This document shows positions 18,242-26,371 of a DNA stretch of 64,000 bases, piece by piece (positions within the stretch are counted from its first letter, which is position 1; each line of letters opens with the position of its first letter). A program made the position numbers and the translations under genes. The notes beneath the pieces are model-generated. The model was not told the DNA's origin. It saw nothing but the letters and a program-made list of their open reading frames with translations, and did no database searches. This stretch comes from Stenotrophomonas maltophilia (GTDB lineage Bacteria > Pseudomonadota > Gammaproteobacteria > Xanthomonadales > Xanthomonadaceae). The DNA lies in NCBI RefSeq assembly GCF_006974125.1, contig NZ_CP037858.1:62001-126000 (forward strand), read 5' to 3'.

Positions 18242-19258
18242 TTACTCCTTCATTGCCGGGGGAACGGCGGCGCCGACACGGCTGCCAGCCGGCACCGGCG
18301 GCAACTTCACCGGTGCGATGGGGGAGGTGGGGGCGGCAGCCGGAGTTGCGGCGGCTTGTTCGGTGGCGCTGTTGTCGGCGGCGCCGGTGGCCGCATTGAG
18401 GCGCTGGCCAAGTGGATCCACCGAATGCGAGGTGTCGGCCAGGATGATGACCATCACCCGGCGGTTGCGGTTGCGCCCCTGCGCGCTGTCGTTCTCTTCG
18501 CGCGGACGGAACTGGCCATAGCCGACCATTGCCAGTCGCGACGGCTGCACGCCCTGGTCGGCGAACAGGTGCACCACGCTGGCTGCGCGTCCAGCCGACA
18601 GCTCCCAGTTCGACGGGAAGGTGGCGGTGGCGATCGGCACGTTGTCGGTATGGCCTTCCACGCGCACGCTGTTGGGCACGTCACGCAGCACCTCGGCCAG
18701 GCTGGCCAGCGTCTGCCGTGCATGCACGTCCAGCGCGGCCGAGCCGGTGGGGAACAGGATGTCGCTGTTGATCTCCACTTCGATCCACAGTTCGGTGCGG
18801 CGCACGCTGATCATGCCGCGGTCGATCAGTGGCGCCAGCGCGGCGGTGAGGCGGTCGGCGATGCTGTTGAGCTGGCGCTCGGCACGGGCGATCTGTTCCT
18901 GGTTGTGCACCGAAACAGGCATGCGCATCTGCGAGGCCATCGACGGCAGCAGGGTCGGGTCGTGCGAGGGTGCCGGCGCGGACGGGCCGACCTTGGTGCC
19001 GGACTTGATCACCGACGGGCTGTCCCAGCCGCCGCCCTGCACCTGCTTGTTGCCGACCTGCACCGGGTTGATCGTGCGCGGCGCACCACCAAAGGCATCG
19101 GTGAGCGCGTCGGCCATGATCCGGTACTTGCCCTCGTTGACCGAGGAGATCGCGTACATGACCACGAAGAAGGCGAGCAGCAGCGTCATCAGGTCGGCAT
19201 AGGGGATCGCCCATGCTTCATGGTTGGCGTGCTCTTCGTGGTGCTTGCGGCGGGCCAT
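18242..19258 (-). CDS. motD: MotD, flagellar stator B-subunit
   Basis: This 338-residue protein has a short basic cytoplasmic N-terminus and one membrane helix (about 20-42). The helix carries the conserved proton-binding Asp22 in PYADLMTLLLAFF. A plug or linker region follows, then an OmpA/MotB peptidoglycan-binding domain (about 140-260, with VEGHTDNVPI and the NRNRRVMVIIL end). A low-complexity Ala/Pro tail of about 60 residues is an addition relative to E. coli MotB. It forms a proton-driven stator with MotC. The sequence and the parC neighbourhood match the MotC/MotD type of Pseudomonas rather than MotA/MotB. Confidence 0.94.
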   Translation of the reverse strand: MARRKHHEEHANHEAWAIPYADLMTLLLAFFVVMYAISSVNEGKYRIMADALTDAFGGAPRTINPVQVGNKQVQGGGWDSPSVIKSGTKVGPSAPAPSHDPTLLPSMASQMRMPVSVHNQEQIARAERQLNSIADRLTAALAPLIDRGMISVRRTELWIEVEINSDILFPTGSAALDVHARQTLASLAEVLRDVPNSVRVEGHTDNVPIATATFPSNWELSAGRAASVVHLFADQGVQPSRLAMVGYGQFRPREENDSAQGRNRNRRVMVIILADTSHSVDPLGQRLNAATGAADNSATEQAAATPAAAPTSPIAPVKLPPVPAGSRVGAAVPPAMKE

Positions 19259-19259
19259 G

Positions 19260-20000
19260 TCAGTGCAGGAAGCCGGAGAGGTTGGTTTCGATGTTGCGCG
19301 GGTTCTCGCCCTGGGCGATCGAGATCAGGCCTTCGATGACCATCTCGCGATCGCGGGTGTTGTGCGAGATCACACTCTTGAGCTTGGCCGCGATCGGCAG
19401 GAACAACAGGTTGGCCGAGGCGATGCCGTAGATGGTGGCGGTGAACGCAGCGGCGATGCCGTGGCCCAGCTTGCTCGGGTCGGCCAGGTTCTTCATCACG
19501 GCAATGAGGCCGAGGACCGCACCGATGATGCCCAGCGTGGGTGCGTAGATGCCCATCGCTTCGAAGACCTTGGCGCCGGCCTGGTCCTGGTGTTCCTGGC
19601 TGCCCAGTTCGATCTCCAGCATGTGACGCATCGATTCGGGTTCAACGCCGTCCACCAGCAGCTGCAGGCCCTTGCGCAGGAACGGGTCCTGCTGCGCTTC
19701 CACCTGCGATTCCAGGCCCAGCAGGCCCTGGCGACGGGCGATGTTGCTCCACTCGACGATCTGCTGGATCAGTTCGCGGCGATCACTGTGTGGCGGGCGC
19801 ACGACCCAGCGCACGATCTTGAAGGCATGCTTGAACACCGCCGGCGAGGTATGCAGCAGGATCGCGGCGACGGTGCCGACGATGACGATCACGAACGCCG
19901 CAGGCGACCACAACGACGCCAGGCCGGCGCCCTTGAGGATGCTGCCACCGACCAGCGAGGCCAGGGCGAGAAAGAGTCCAATGAGGCTGAGTCTATCCAT
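19260..20000 (-). CDS. motC: MotC, flagellar stator A-subunit
   Basis: This 246-residue membrane protein has the MotA-family layout: two N-terminal helices, a cytoplasmic loop of about 100 residues (SNIARRQGLLGLESQVE), then two helices with the conserved APTLGIIGAVLGL and GIASANLLFLPIA. The ATG at 20000 has no clear ribosome site. A good sigma28 promoter ends only 7 bases before it, so the transcript may start at or within a few bases of the ATG. A GTG 39 bases upstream lies within the promoter and is unlikely to be used. It begins the motC-motD-parC-parP operon, with 1-base spacing to motD. Confidence 0.94.
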   Translation of the reverse strand: MDRLSLIGLFLALASLVGGSILKGAGLASLWSPAAFVIVIVGTVAAILLHTSPAVFKHAFKIVRWVVRPPHSDRRELIQQIVEWSNIARRQGLLGLESQVEAQQDPFLRKGLQLLVDGVEPESMRHMLEIELGSQEHQDQAGAKVFEAMGIYAPTLGIIGAVLGLIAVMKNLADPSKLGHGIAAAFTATIYGIASANLLFLPIAAKLKSVISHNTRDREMVIEGLISIAQGENPRNIETNLSGFLH

Positions 20001-20007
20001 GGTTCCG

Positions 20008-20034
20008 GTATCGGCTTGTATGAATGGGACTTGA
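20008..20034 (-). promoter_or_regulatory. Sigma28 promoter of motC-motD-parC-parP, abutting the ATG
   Basis: TCAAGTCC-N11-GCCGATAC on the minus strand. The -10 octamer ends 7 bases before the motC ATG, implying an almost leaderless mRNA. Confidence 0.65.
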
Positions 20035-20078
20035 GACACCGGGAGAGCGCGTACAGACGGTAGTCACAGTTTTCGGGT

Positions 20079-20097
20079 CGCCGGGCCATGCCCGGCG
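20079..20097. repeat. REP-like hairpin between cheA and motC
   Basis: A perfect hairpin, cgccgggc-cat-gcccggcg, 5 bases after the cheA stop. It may end or attenuate the upstream transcript. Confidence 0.6.
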
Positions 20098-20102
20098 GGG
20101 TT

Positions 20103-21932
20103 TCAGCGTATGCCGTCCACGTCCAGGATCAGTGCCATGCGACCATCGCCGATCAAGGTTGCACCGGCATAACCGCGCAGGCCGCGCAGGGCTTTGGGCA
20201 GTGGCTTGATGACCACTTCCTCGCGCCCGCGCACCTGGTCCACGACCAGTCCGAAGCGCGCTTCACCGGCCTGCAGCACCACGATGGTCAGCAGGGTCGA
20301 CGCGGCGGGCGTCACATCCAGCCACTGGCGCAGGTCGACCAGCGGCAGGGTGTGCGAGCGGCGATCGAGCACGGCGCGGCCATCGAACCAGCCCAGCGAG
20401 GTGCGCGGCGCGTGAAGCACTTCCATCACGCGTGCCAGCGGTAGCGCGTAGACGTCCTCGCCGGCCTGCACCAGCAGGGTCGGCAGGATCGCGAGGGTGA
20501 GCGGCACGCGGATCAGGAAGCGGCTGCCACGGCCCAGCTCCGACTGGATCTGGATCTGGCCGCTCAGTTCGCGGATGCGTGACTGCACCACGTCCATGCC
20601 CACGCCGCGGCCGGAGATGTCGGTGACCTGCTGCTTGGTCGAGAAGCCGGGCAGGAACACGAGATGCAGGCATTCCTCGCTGCTCAGGCGGGCAGCGGCC
20701 TCCGGGTCGATCAGGCCCTTCTCGCGCGCCTTGGCACGCAGCTTCTCGGGGTCGATGCCGGCGCCATCGTCCTGCACCTCGATGCTGACGTAGTCACCTT
20801 CCTGCTGGGCGGACAGGCGCACATGGCCCATCCGCGGCTTGCCCTGTGCTTCACGCAGGTCGGGCATTTCCACGCCGTGGTCGATGGCGTTGCGGACCAG
20901 GTGCACCAGCGGGTCGGCCAGCGCTTCGACCAGGTTGCGGTCGAGCTCGGTCTCGGCACCGACCAGCTCAAGGTCCACTTCCTTCTTCAGCGAGCGGGCG
21001 ACGTCGCGGGCGACCTTGGGGAAGCGCGAGAACACTTTGCCCACCGGCTGCATGCGGGTACGCATCACCGCCGACTGCAGGCGCGCAGTGGCGATGTCCA
21101 GCGTCGATACGGCGCGATCCAGCTCCTCGTCGCGCAGGCGTGCACGGAGGGTCTTCAGGCGGTTGCGGGAAAGCACCAGTTCGCCGATCAGGTTGACGAT
21201 CGCATCCAGGCGCTTGGTGTCCACGCGCACGGTGTGCTCGGCCTCGGCCATCGGCTTGGCCGCTGGCTTGGCTGCGGGCGCCGGGACAGGTGCCGGGCGC
21301 GGTGCGGCGGCGGGTGCCGCCGCGATGGCGGCAGCAGGCTTCGCGCCTGGCGCAGCACCGCCGTGCAGCTGGTCCAGCAGGGCTTCGAACTCGTCTTCGC
21401 TGATCAGGCCGTCGTCGGCCTTCTTCGCTGGCGCGACCGCGGTCGGCGCGTTGCCGCCGTGCAGCTGATCGAGCAGGGCCTCGAATTCGTCGTCGGTGAT
21501 CAGGTCGCTGCCGCCTGCCGCAGGCGCGGCCGCAGCGACCGGCGCGGCAGTGCCACCGTGCATGTCGAACTGCGCGATCAGGTCCGGCGGCGCATAGCCC
21601 GGCTCGGTACCGGAGGACACGGCGTCCAGCATCGACTGCAGGTAGTCCAGCGACTGCTGGGCGGCGTCGAAGTGGTGGGCCTGCAGTACCGCCTGCCCGG
21701 CACGCGCGATGCCCAGGGCTTCTTCAGCGGCGTGGCACAGCTCGACCATGGCGGTGACGCCAAGGAAGCCGGCGCCGCCCTTGAGCGTGTGGTAGCCGCG
21801 GAACACCGCGTTGAGTTGCTCGGTGTCCTGCGGTGCCTGCTCCAGCGACACCAGCTGTTCGCCCAGGCGATCCAGGATTTCCTGGGCCTCGATGATGAAA
21901 TCGGCAGTGATGTCGTCGGATACCGCGCTCAT
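20103..21932 (-). CDS. cheA: CheA histidine kinase of the F6-like flagellar chemosensory system
   Basis: This is a 609-residue kinase. P1 contains His48 in GYHTLKGGAGFLG. In place of a recognisable P2 domain, the P1-P3 linker (about 140-235) carries two copies of a short acidic motif, DEFEALLDQLHGG, preceded by LITD and LISE. P3 follows (TVRVDTKRLDAIVNLIGEL), then P4 with LVRNAIDHGVE, DDGAGI and GRGVGMDVV, and P5 ending in ALILDVDGIR. This is the layout of the Pseudomonas and Vibrio flagellar CheA. A part of the Vibrio CheA linker (LID) binds ParP, and the doubled motif here is a candidate for that role. The ATG at 21932 lies 2 bases after the cheZ stop. Confidence 0.95.
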   Translation of the reverse strand: MSAVSDDITADFIIEAQEILDRLGEQLVSLEQAPQDTEQLNAVFRGYHTLKGGAGFLGVTAMVELCHAAEEALGIARAGQAVLQAHHFDAAQQSLDYLQSMLDAVSSGTEPGYAPPDLIAQFDMHGGTAAPVAAAAPAAGGSDLITDDEFEALLDQLHGGNAPTAVAPAKKADDGLISEDEFEALLDQLHGGAAPGAKPAAAIAAAPAAAPRPAPVPAPAAKPAAKPMAEAEHTVRVDTKRLDAIVNLIGELVLSRNRLKTLRARLRDEELDRAVSTLDIATARLQSAVMRTRMQPVGKVFSRFPKVARDVARSLKKEVDLELVGAETELDRNLVEALADPLVHLVRNAIDHGVEMPDLREAQGKPRMGHVRLSAQQEGDYVSIEVQDDGAGIDPEKLRAKAREKGLIDPEAAARLSSEECLHLVFLPGFSTKQQVTDISGRGVGMDVVQSRIRELSGQIQIQSELGRGSRFLIRVPLTLAILPTLLVQAGEDVYALPLARVMEVLHAPRTSLGWFDGRAVLDRRSHTLPLVDLRQWLDVTPAASTLLTIVVLQAGEARFGLVVDQVRGREEVVIKPLPKALRGLRGYAGATLIGDGRMALILDVDGIR

Positions 21933-21934
21933 GC

Positions 21935-22540
21935 TTACAGCCCCAGATCCGACAACAGGTCGTCGGCGTCGTTCTGCGAGACCGCGTGGCGGTCCAGTCC
22001 CTTCAGTGCCGGCCCGGCCAGTTCCGGATCGGTGCGATGCTGTTCCGGCGGCAGGCCGAGTGCGCCAAAGCCCTCGTGCACGCGGCGGACGATGCCGACC
22101 ACGCGACGGATGATCTGCCCGGTCAGGTCCTGGTAGCTCTGGGTCAGGGCGATCTCGGTCAGGTTGTGGCGGATGCGCTCGAGCTGCGTGTCCTGGCCCG
22201 GCTGCAGGCCTTCGGCGCGCAGTTGTTCGGTCAGGCTGCGGCATTCCTCGGCCAGGTCCAGGGTGCGGTGCGTGGCCTGTTCGGTCATCGCCACCACGTG
22301 GTCAAGGCGTGCGCAGGCGTCGTCCAGTTCACCGGCCTCGCTGGGTACGGTCGGCAGTTCACCCAGTGCCTGTCCCAGCTCGCGGGCCAGCCGCGAGAGG
22401 CCGCTCATCATCGGCTGCGTACGCAGCGCGACCAGTCCGTCGATGCGTTGCCGCCAGGCGGCTTCGTCACCGGACTCCAGGGCGTCCAGGGCTTCCTGCA
22501 GGCGCAGGGCGAGGGCGTTCTTGTCGACCGTGGTATCCAT
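21935..22540 (-). CDS. cheZ: CheZ, phosphatase of CheY-phosphate
   Basis: This 201-residue, mostly helical protein has the CheZ active-site segment IALTQSYQDLTGQIIRRVVGIV, where the Gln of the QDLTGQ core hydrolyses CheY-phosphate. The C-terminus DDLLSDLGL matches the amphipathic CheY-binding tail. The start codon overlaps the cheY stop by one base. Its presence gives this cluster (but not the F7-like one) a dedicated signal-termination enzyme. Confidence 0.95.
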   Translation of the reverse strand: MDTTVDKNALALRLQEALDALESGDEAAWRQRIDGLVALRTQPMMSGLSRLARELGQALGELPTVPSEAGELDDACARLDHVVAMTEQATHRTLDLAEECRSLTEQLRAEGLQPGQDTQLERIRHNLTEIALTQSYQDLTGQIIRRVVGIVRRVHEGFGALGLPPEQHRTDPELAGPALKGLDRHAVSQNDADDLLSDLGL

Positions 22541-22932
22541 CAGGCGCTGGCCGCCAGGCGTTCGAAGATCTTGCCGAGCTTCTCTTCCAGCGTCTGCGCG
22601 GTGAACGGCTTGATGATGTAGCCGTTCACGCCGTTCTGGGCGGCTTCGATGATCTGCTCGCGCTTGGCTTCGGCGGTGACCATCAGTACCGGCAGGGTCT
22701 TCAGCTTGGCATCGGCGCGGATCGCCTTCAGCAGTTCGATGCCGGTCATCACCGGCATGTTCCAGTCGGTGACCACGAAATCGAACGGCTGGCTCTGCAG
22801 CAGCGACAGCGCGGCATGCCCGTCCTCGGCTTCGGCGGTGTTGGTGAAGCCCAGATCGCCCAGCAGGTTCTTGACGATTCGACGCATGGTCGAGAAGTCG
22901 TCGACGATCAGGATGCGCATGTTCTTGTTCAA
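22540..22932 (-). CDS. cheY: CheY, motor-binding chemotaxis response regulator
   Basis: This 130-residue receiver has the acidic pair in [14 protein letters not shown], the phosphorylated Asp56 in [12 protein letters not shown], Thr in [11 protein letters not shown] and Lys in [10 protein letters not shown]. The DFSTMRRIV and TDWNMP segments are those of E. coli-type motor-switching CheY, which binds FliM. FliM is encoded at 37769-38773 and has the N-terminal CheY-binding region. It lies between fliA (57-base gap) and cheZ. Confidence 0.96.
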   Translation of the reverse strand: MNKNMRILIVDDFSTMRRIVKNLLGDLGFTNTAEAEDGHAALSLLQSQPFDFVVTDWNMPVMTGIELLKAIRADAKLKTLPVLMVTAEAKREQIIEAAQNGVNGYIIKPFTAQTLEEKLGKIFERLAASA

Positions 22933-22989
22933 AGCAGAGTTCCTTTGTTGTTCATTCCGGGCGGCCGGGGGCAGCCGCCTCGGGCATGT

Positions 22990-23733
22990 TCATTCTTCCA
23001 GGCCGGCGTCGGCGGCCTCGAAGATTTTCAATCGGCCACGCAGGCGCAGTACCGCCTGGCCATGGATCTGGCAGACCCGCGACTCGCTCACGCCGAGCAC
23101 CGCGCCGATCTCCTTCAGGTTCAGTTCCTGCTCGTAATAGAGCGAGAGCACCAGCTGTTCGCGCTCGGGCAGGTGGCCGATGGCCTTGCCCAGCTCGCGG
23201 CCGAACTCGCCGCGCTCCAGCACCTGCTGCGGGGTCGGGCCGCCCTGGGCGACGGTGTCCAGCTCGCCCTGGTCCTCGATGCGCGACTCCAGGCTCAGCA
23301 CCTGGCCGCGTGCGGCGTCTTCCATCAACCGCAGGTATTCGGGCAGCGGCATCTCCATCGCGGCGGCCACTTCGGTGGCGCTGGCGGCGCGGCCACTGCT
23401 CTGTTCCAGGCGGCGGATGGTGGCGGCGGCATCGCGGGCACGCCGGTGCACCGAGCGCGGCACCCAGTCGCCACGGCGGATCTCGTCGATCATCGAACCG
23501 CGGATGCGGATCGAGGCATAGGTTTCGAACGAGGCGCCCTGGTCGGCGTCGTAGCTGCGCGAGGCTTCGATCAGGCCCATCATGCCGGCCTGGATCAGGT
23601 CGTCCACTTCAACGCTGGCCGGCAACCGCGCAGCCAGGTGGTGGGCGATGCGCCGCACCAGGTCCGAGTGCTGGGCGATGACCTCGTTGGCCGCCGAGCG
23701 CTGGACCTCCCGGTACTGGGCTGCGCCTTTCAT
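22990..23733 (-). CDS. fliA: FliA, sigma28 factor for late flagellar genes
   Basis: This 247-residue sigma70-family protein has region 2 (VDDLIQAGMMGLIEASRSYD, FETYASIRIRGSMIDEIRRGDWVPRS), a short region 3 and region 4 (LPEREQLVLSLYYEQELNLKEIGAVLGVSESRV). It lacks region 1.1, as FliA does. It directs RNA polymerase to TAAA-N15-GCCGATAA-type promoters, of which eight candidates are seen in this window. It would be held inactive by FlgM, not encoded here, until the hook is complete. The start overlaps the flhG stop (ATGA). Confidence 0.97.
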   Translation of the reverse strand: MKGAAQYREVQRSAANEVIAQHSDLVRRIAHHLAARLPASVEVDDLIQAGMMGLIEASRSYDADQGASFETYASIRIRGSMIDEIRRGDWVPRSVHRRARDAAATIRRLEQSSGRAASATEVAAAMEMPLPEYLRLMEDAARGQVLSLESRIEDQGELDTVAQGGPTPQQVLERGEFGRELGKAIGHLPEREQLVLSLYYEQELNLKEIGAVLGVSESRVCQIHGQAVLRLRGRLKIFEAADAGLEE

Positions 23734-24617
23734 GCGGCCACCCCGCGCTGCTTGAGGATGCGCTCGAGGAAGAACTCGACGCCGCCACGCGGTTCGGTCG
23801 GCGCCTGCCAGCGTGCGGTGCGGCGCGCGATCTCGGTGATCGCCAGCGCGGCCGGGCTGGACGGATAGGCCTTCACCACCGGCTGCTGGCGCTGCACCGA
23901 CAGGCGCAGCCAGTCATCCTGCGGCACGCAGCCCAGGTAGTTCAGCGAGACATCGGCGAGGAACTTCTCGCAGACGCGGGTCAGCTTTTCGTACAGCACG
24001 CGGCCCTCGTTCGGGTCGCGCACCATGTTGGCCACCACCTGGATGCGGTCCACGCCGCGCTCGCGCGAGAGCACCTTGATCAGCGCATAGGCGTCGGTGA
24101 TCGAAGCCGGTTCGTCACAGACCACCACCACGGTGTCCTGCGCGGCCTGGCAGAAGGTCAGTACGCCGTCGGTGATGCCCGCGGCGGTGTCGACCACCAT
24201 GATGTCCAGTTCACGTTCCAGCTCAGAGAACACGTTGACCAGGCCGACGTGCTCGGCCGGGGCCAGCTCGGCCATGTGCCGGCGGCCGGATGCGGCCGGC
24301 ACCACCAGCACGCCGTTCGGGCCTTCGACGATGACGTCGTCCAGCGAGCAGCGACCGGCGACCAGGTCGGCCAGCGTAAAGGTGGGGTTCAGCCCCAGGA
24401 TCACGTCGATGTTGGCCAGGCCAAGGTCGGCGTCCAGCAGCAGCGTGCGCTTGCCCATGCCGGCCAGTGCCACGGCCAGGTTCGCGGACACATTCGTCTT
24501 GCCCACGCCGCCCTTGCCGCCGGTCACGGCAATGGTGCGCACAGGGCCGAGCGGCTCGCTGCGGGTCGCCGACAGCGGGAAGGTCTTGGTCAGCTTGGCG
24601 TACTCACGCGACGGCAT
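23730..24617 (-). CDS. flhG: FlhG/FleN, MinD-like ATPase controlling flagellar number
   Basis: This 295-residue protein has the deviant Walker A motif GGKGGVGKTNVSANLA and LLLDADLGLANIDVILGL (Walker A'). It also has the MVVDTAAG Walker B region and a C-terminal amphipathic helix region. FlhG opposes FlhF and the FleQ-type master regulator to keep one polar flagellum. The N-terminus (MPSREYAKLTKTFPL) does not show the DQAxxLR motif that activates FlhF GTPase in some species. It overlaps flhF by 14 bases and fliA by ATGA. Confidence 0.94.
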   Translation of the reverse strand: MPSREYAKLTKTFPLSATRSEPLGPVRTIAVTGGKGGVGKTNVSANLAVALAGMGKRTLLLDADLGLANIDVILGLNPTFTLADLVAGRCSLDDVIVEGPNGVLVVPAASGRRHMAELAPAEHVGLVNVFSELERELDIMVVDTAAGITDGVLTFCQAAQDTVVVVCDEPASITDAYALIKVLSRERGVDRIQVVANMVRDPNEGRVLYEKLTRVCEKFLADVSLNYLGCVPQDDWLRLSVQRQQPVVKAYPSSPAALAITEIARRTARWQAPTEPRGGVEFFLERILKQRGVAA

Positions 24618-26226
24618 GGTTCAACTCCGGGTTGCAGGGCATATCGGCCGCTCGGCGCAAATCTTCAAGGCGAAGTACAAGATTGGCTGCACTGGCCCGG
24701 TGCAGGTCGTCCGGAACGTCCTGGCCATCGGTCACCCAGGTGATCGGCAGGGCGTGGTCCACGGCCACCGACAGGGCGTTGCCGAAGCGGCCGGTCTCGT
24801 CCAGCTTGCTCAGCACCAGGCCCTGCAGGTTGGCGGCGCCGAAGCGGCGGACCACCTCGTCCATGTCGCCGAAGCTGGTGTTGGCCGGCAGCACCAGCAG
24901 GGTGCGCACCTGGCGGGCGGCGCGCAGCCACTGCAGCTGGGCGGCCAGTGCGCGGTCGCGCGGGCCCAGCCCGGCGGTGTCGATCAGCACCAGCTTGTAG
25001 TCCTTCAGGCGTTCCAGCAGCTGGTCCAGGTCGGTGCCGCTGTTGGCTTCGTGCACGGCGATGCCGAGCTGGCGGCCGTAGCCGTACAGCTGCTCGCGGG
25101 CGCCGATGCGGGTGGTGTCGGTGGTCACCAGGGCGACGTCACGCGGCGCGTGTTTCTCGGCGAAGCGCGAGGCCAGCTTGGCGATGGTGGTGGTCTTGCC
25201 GGCGCCAGTCGGGCCGACCAGGGCGATCACGCCGCCTTCTTCCAGCGGGTCGACCGGGGCGATCGGCAGCTTGCGCGAGATCAGCCCCAGCATCAGGCCG
25301 CGACCACGGTGGGCTTCGGTCTCCAGCGGAATCTGCATGGCCACGTCGCGGGCCAGGCCGGCATCAAAGCCGTACTCGTCCATCAGGTCCAGCGCGGTGG
25401 CGCGTACCGGGCAGCCTCGCAGGCGCTCGTCGGTGAAGCGGTTCATCTCGCGCTCGATCACCTGGCGCATGCCGGCCACTTCCTGGCGCAGCTGGCGGAT
25501 CTCGGCGTCGTCCTGGGCGACCACGGTCAGCGTCGGTGCCGGGGCCAGCACGGGGGCCGGACTGGCTTCGGCGACGGCTTCGAGCGCTGCCGGTTCGCTG
25601 GCGGCGATGTCAGGCTGGACATCGGCCATGGCAGCGCCCGGCAGCGGCGGCGGCTGCACGGCGGGGGGCACGCTTTCGTGATGCGTGTCGTGCGGCGGGT
25701 CGATCTGGAAGCGGGCGCGGTTGGCCGGCGCGGTGACGGCCGGGCCCGGTGCGACGATGGCCTCGGCGAACGGGGCGAAGATCTGTTCGGGCAGCGCCGG
25801 TTCGTTGACGGCGGCGCGCGCCAGGGTGGCTGCGAAGCCGGTGCTGCCGCGGGTCGGCACGATCTCGTCGGCGCTGTCCAGGGTGCGGCCGGTGGCACCC
25901 ACGGCCGCACGGGCGAGGGCGGCCACGGCCGAGGTGGTGGCGGCCACCGGCTCCGGCGCCGGGGCAGCGCTGCGGCGGCGGGTCACCGCAGCGATCACAG
26001 CATCGGCGGCGGTACGCGGCTTGGGTGCCGGCGGAGGAGCGACGTCACGACGCGAGGCTTCCAGTGCGCGCTGCACGGCGCTCTCGTCGTAGTTGGCGGC
26101 GGCGACGATCTCGATGCCTTCCTCGATCCGGCGGTTGGACAGGATCACGGCGTCAGGACCATGTTCCTTGCGCACCAGGTTCATGGCCGAGCGCATGTCG
26201 GCGGCGACGAATCGTTTGATTTTCAT
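24604..26226 (-). CDS. flhF: FlhF, SRP-type GTPase setting the polar site of the flagellum
   Basis: This 540-residue protein starts MKIKRFVAADMRSAMNLVRKE, the typical FlhF N-terminus; this decides the start over an in-frame ATG 66 bases upstream. An Ala/Pro-rich low-complexity B-domain (about 60-220) leads to the NG GTPase domain. The GTPase motifs are GPTGAGKTTTIAKLA (G1), TTDTTRIGAREQL, LIDTAGLGPRD (G3) and LSKLDETGRFGN (G4). FlhF recruits the first basal-body parts to the pole. The gene is 145 bases downstream of flhA; I see no sigma54 or sigma28 site in that gap. Confidence 0.95.
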   Translation of the reverse strand: MKIKRFVAADMRSAMNLVRKEHGPDAVILSNRRIEEGIEIVAAANYDESAVQRALEASRRDVAPPPAPKPRTAADAVIAAVTRRRSAAPAPEPVAATTSAVAALARAAVGATGRTLDSADEIVPTRGSTGFAATLARAAVNEPALPEQIFAPFAEAIVAPGPAVTAPANRARFQIDPPHDTHHESVPPAVQPPPLPGAAMADVQPDIAASEPAALEAVAEASPAPVLAPAPTLTVVAQDDAEIRQLRQEVAGMRQVIEREMNRFTDERLRGCPVRATALDLMDEYGFDAGLARDVAMQIPLETEAHRGRGLMLGLISRKLPIAPVDPLEEGGVIALVGPTGAGKTTTIAKLASRFAEKHAPRDVALVTTDTTRIGAREQLYGYGRQLGIAVHEANSGTDLDQLLERLKDYKLVLIDTAGLGPRDRALAAQLQWLRAARQVRTLLVLPANTSFGDMDEVVRRFGAANLQGLVLSKLDETGRFGNALSVAVDHALPITWVTDGQDVPDDLHRASAANLVLRLEDLRRAADMPCNPELNHAVA

Positions 26227-26371
26227 GCTGTGGTCACGGGACGAAGACGGCGGGGTGGCGGTCGGAGAACTCGGGTGGTCGGTGGTCTGCACGGTGCGGG
26301 TTCCCCTTGGTATCTGTCTGTTGCGTTGGTTCGAAAGTGGTGTCTGTTTTCTGGCGCATCGGCGGGCGGCG

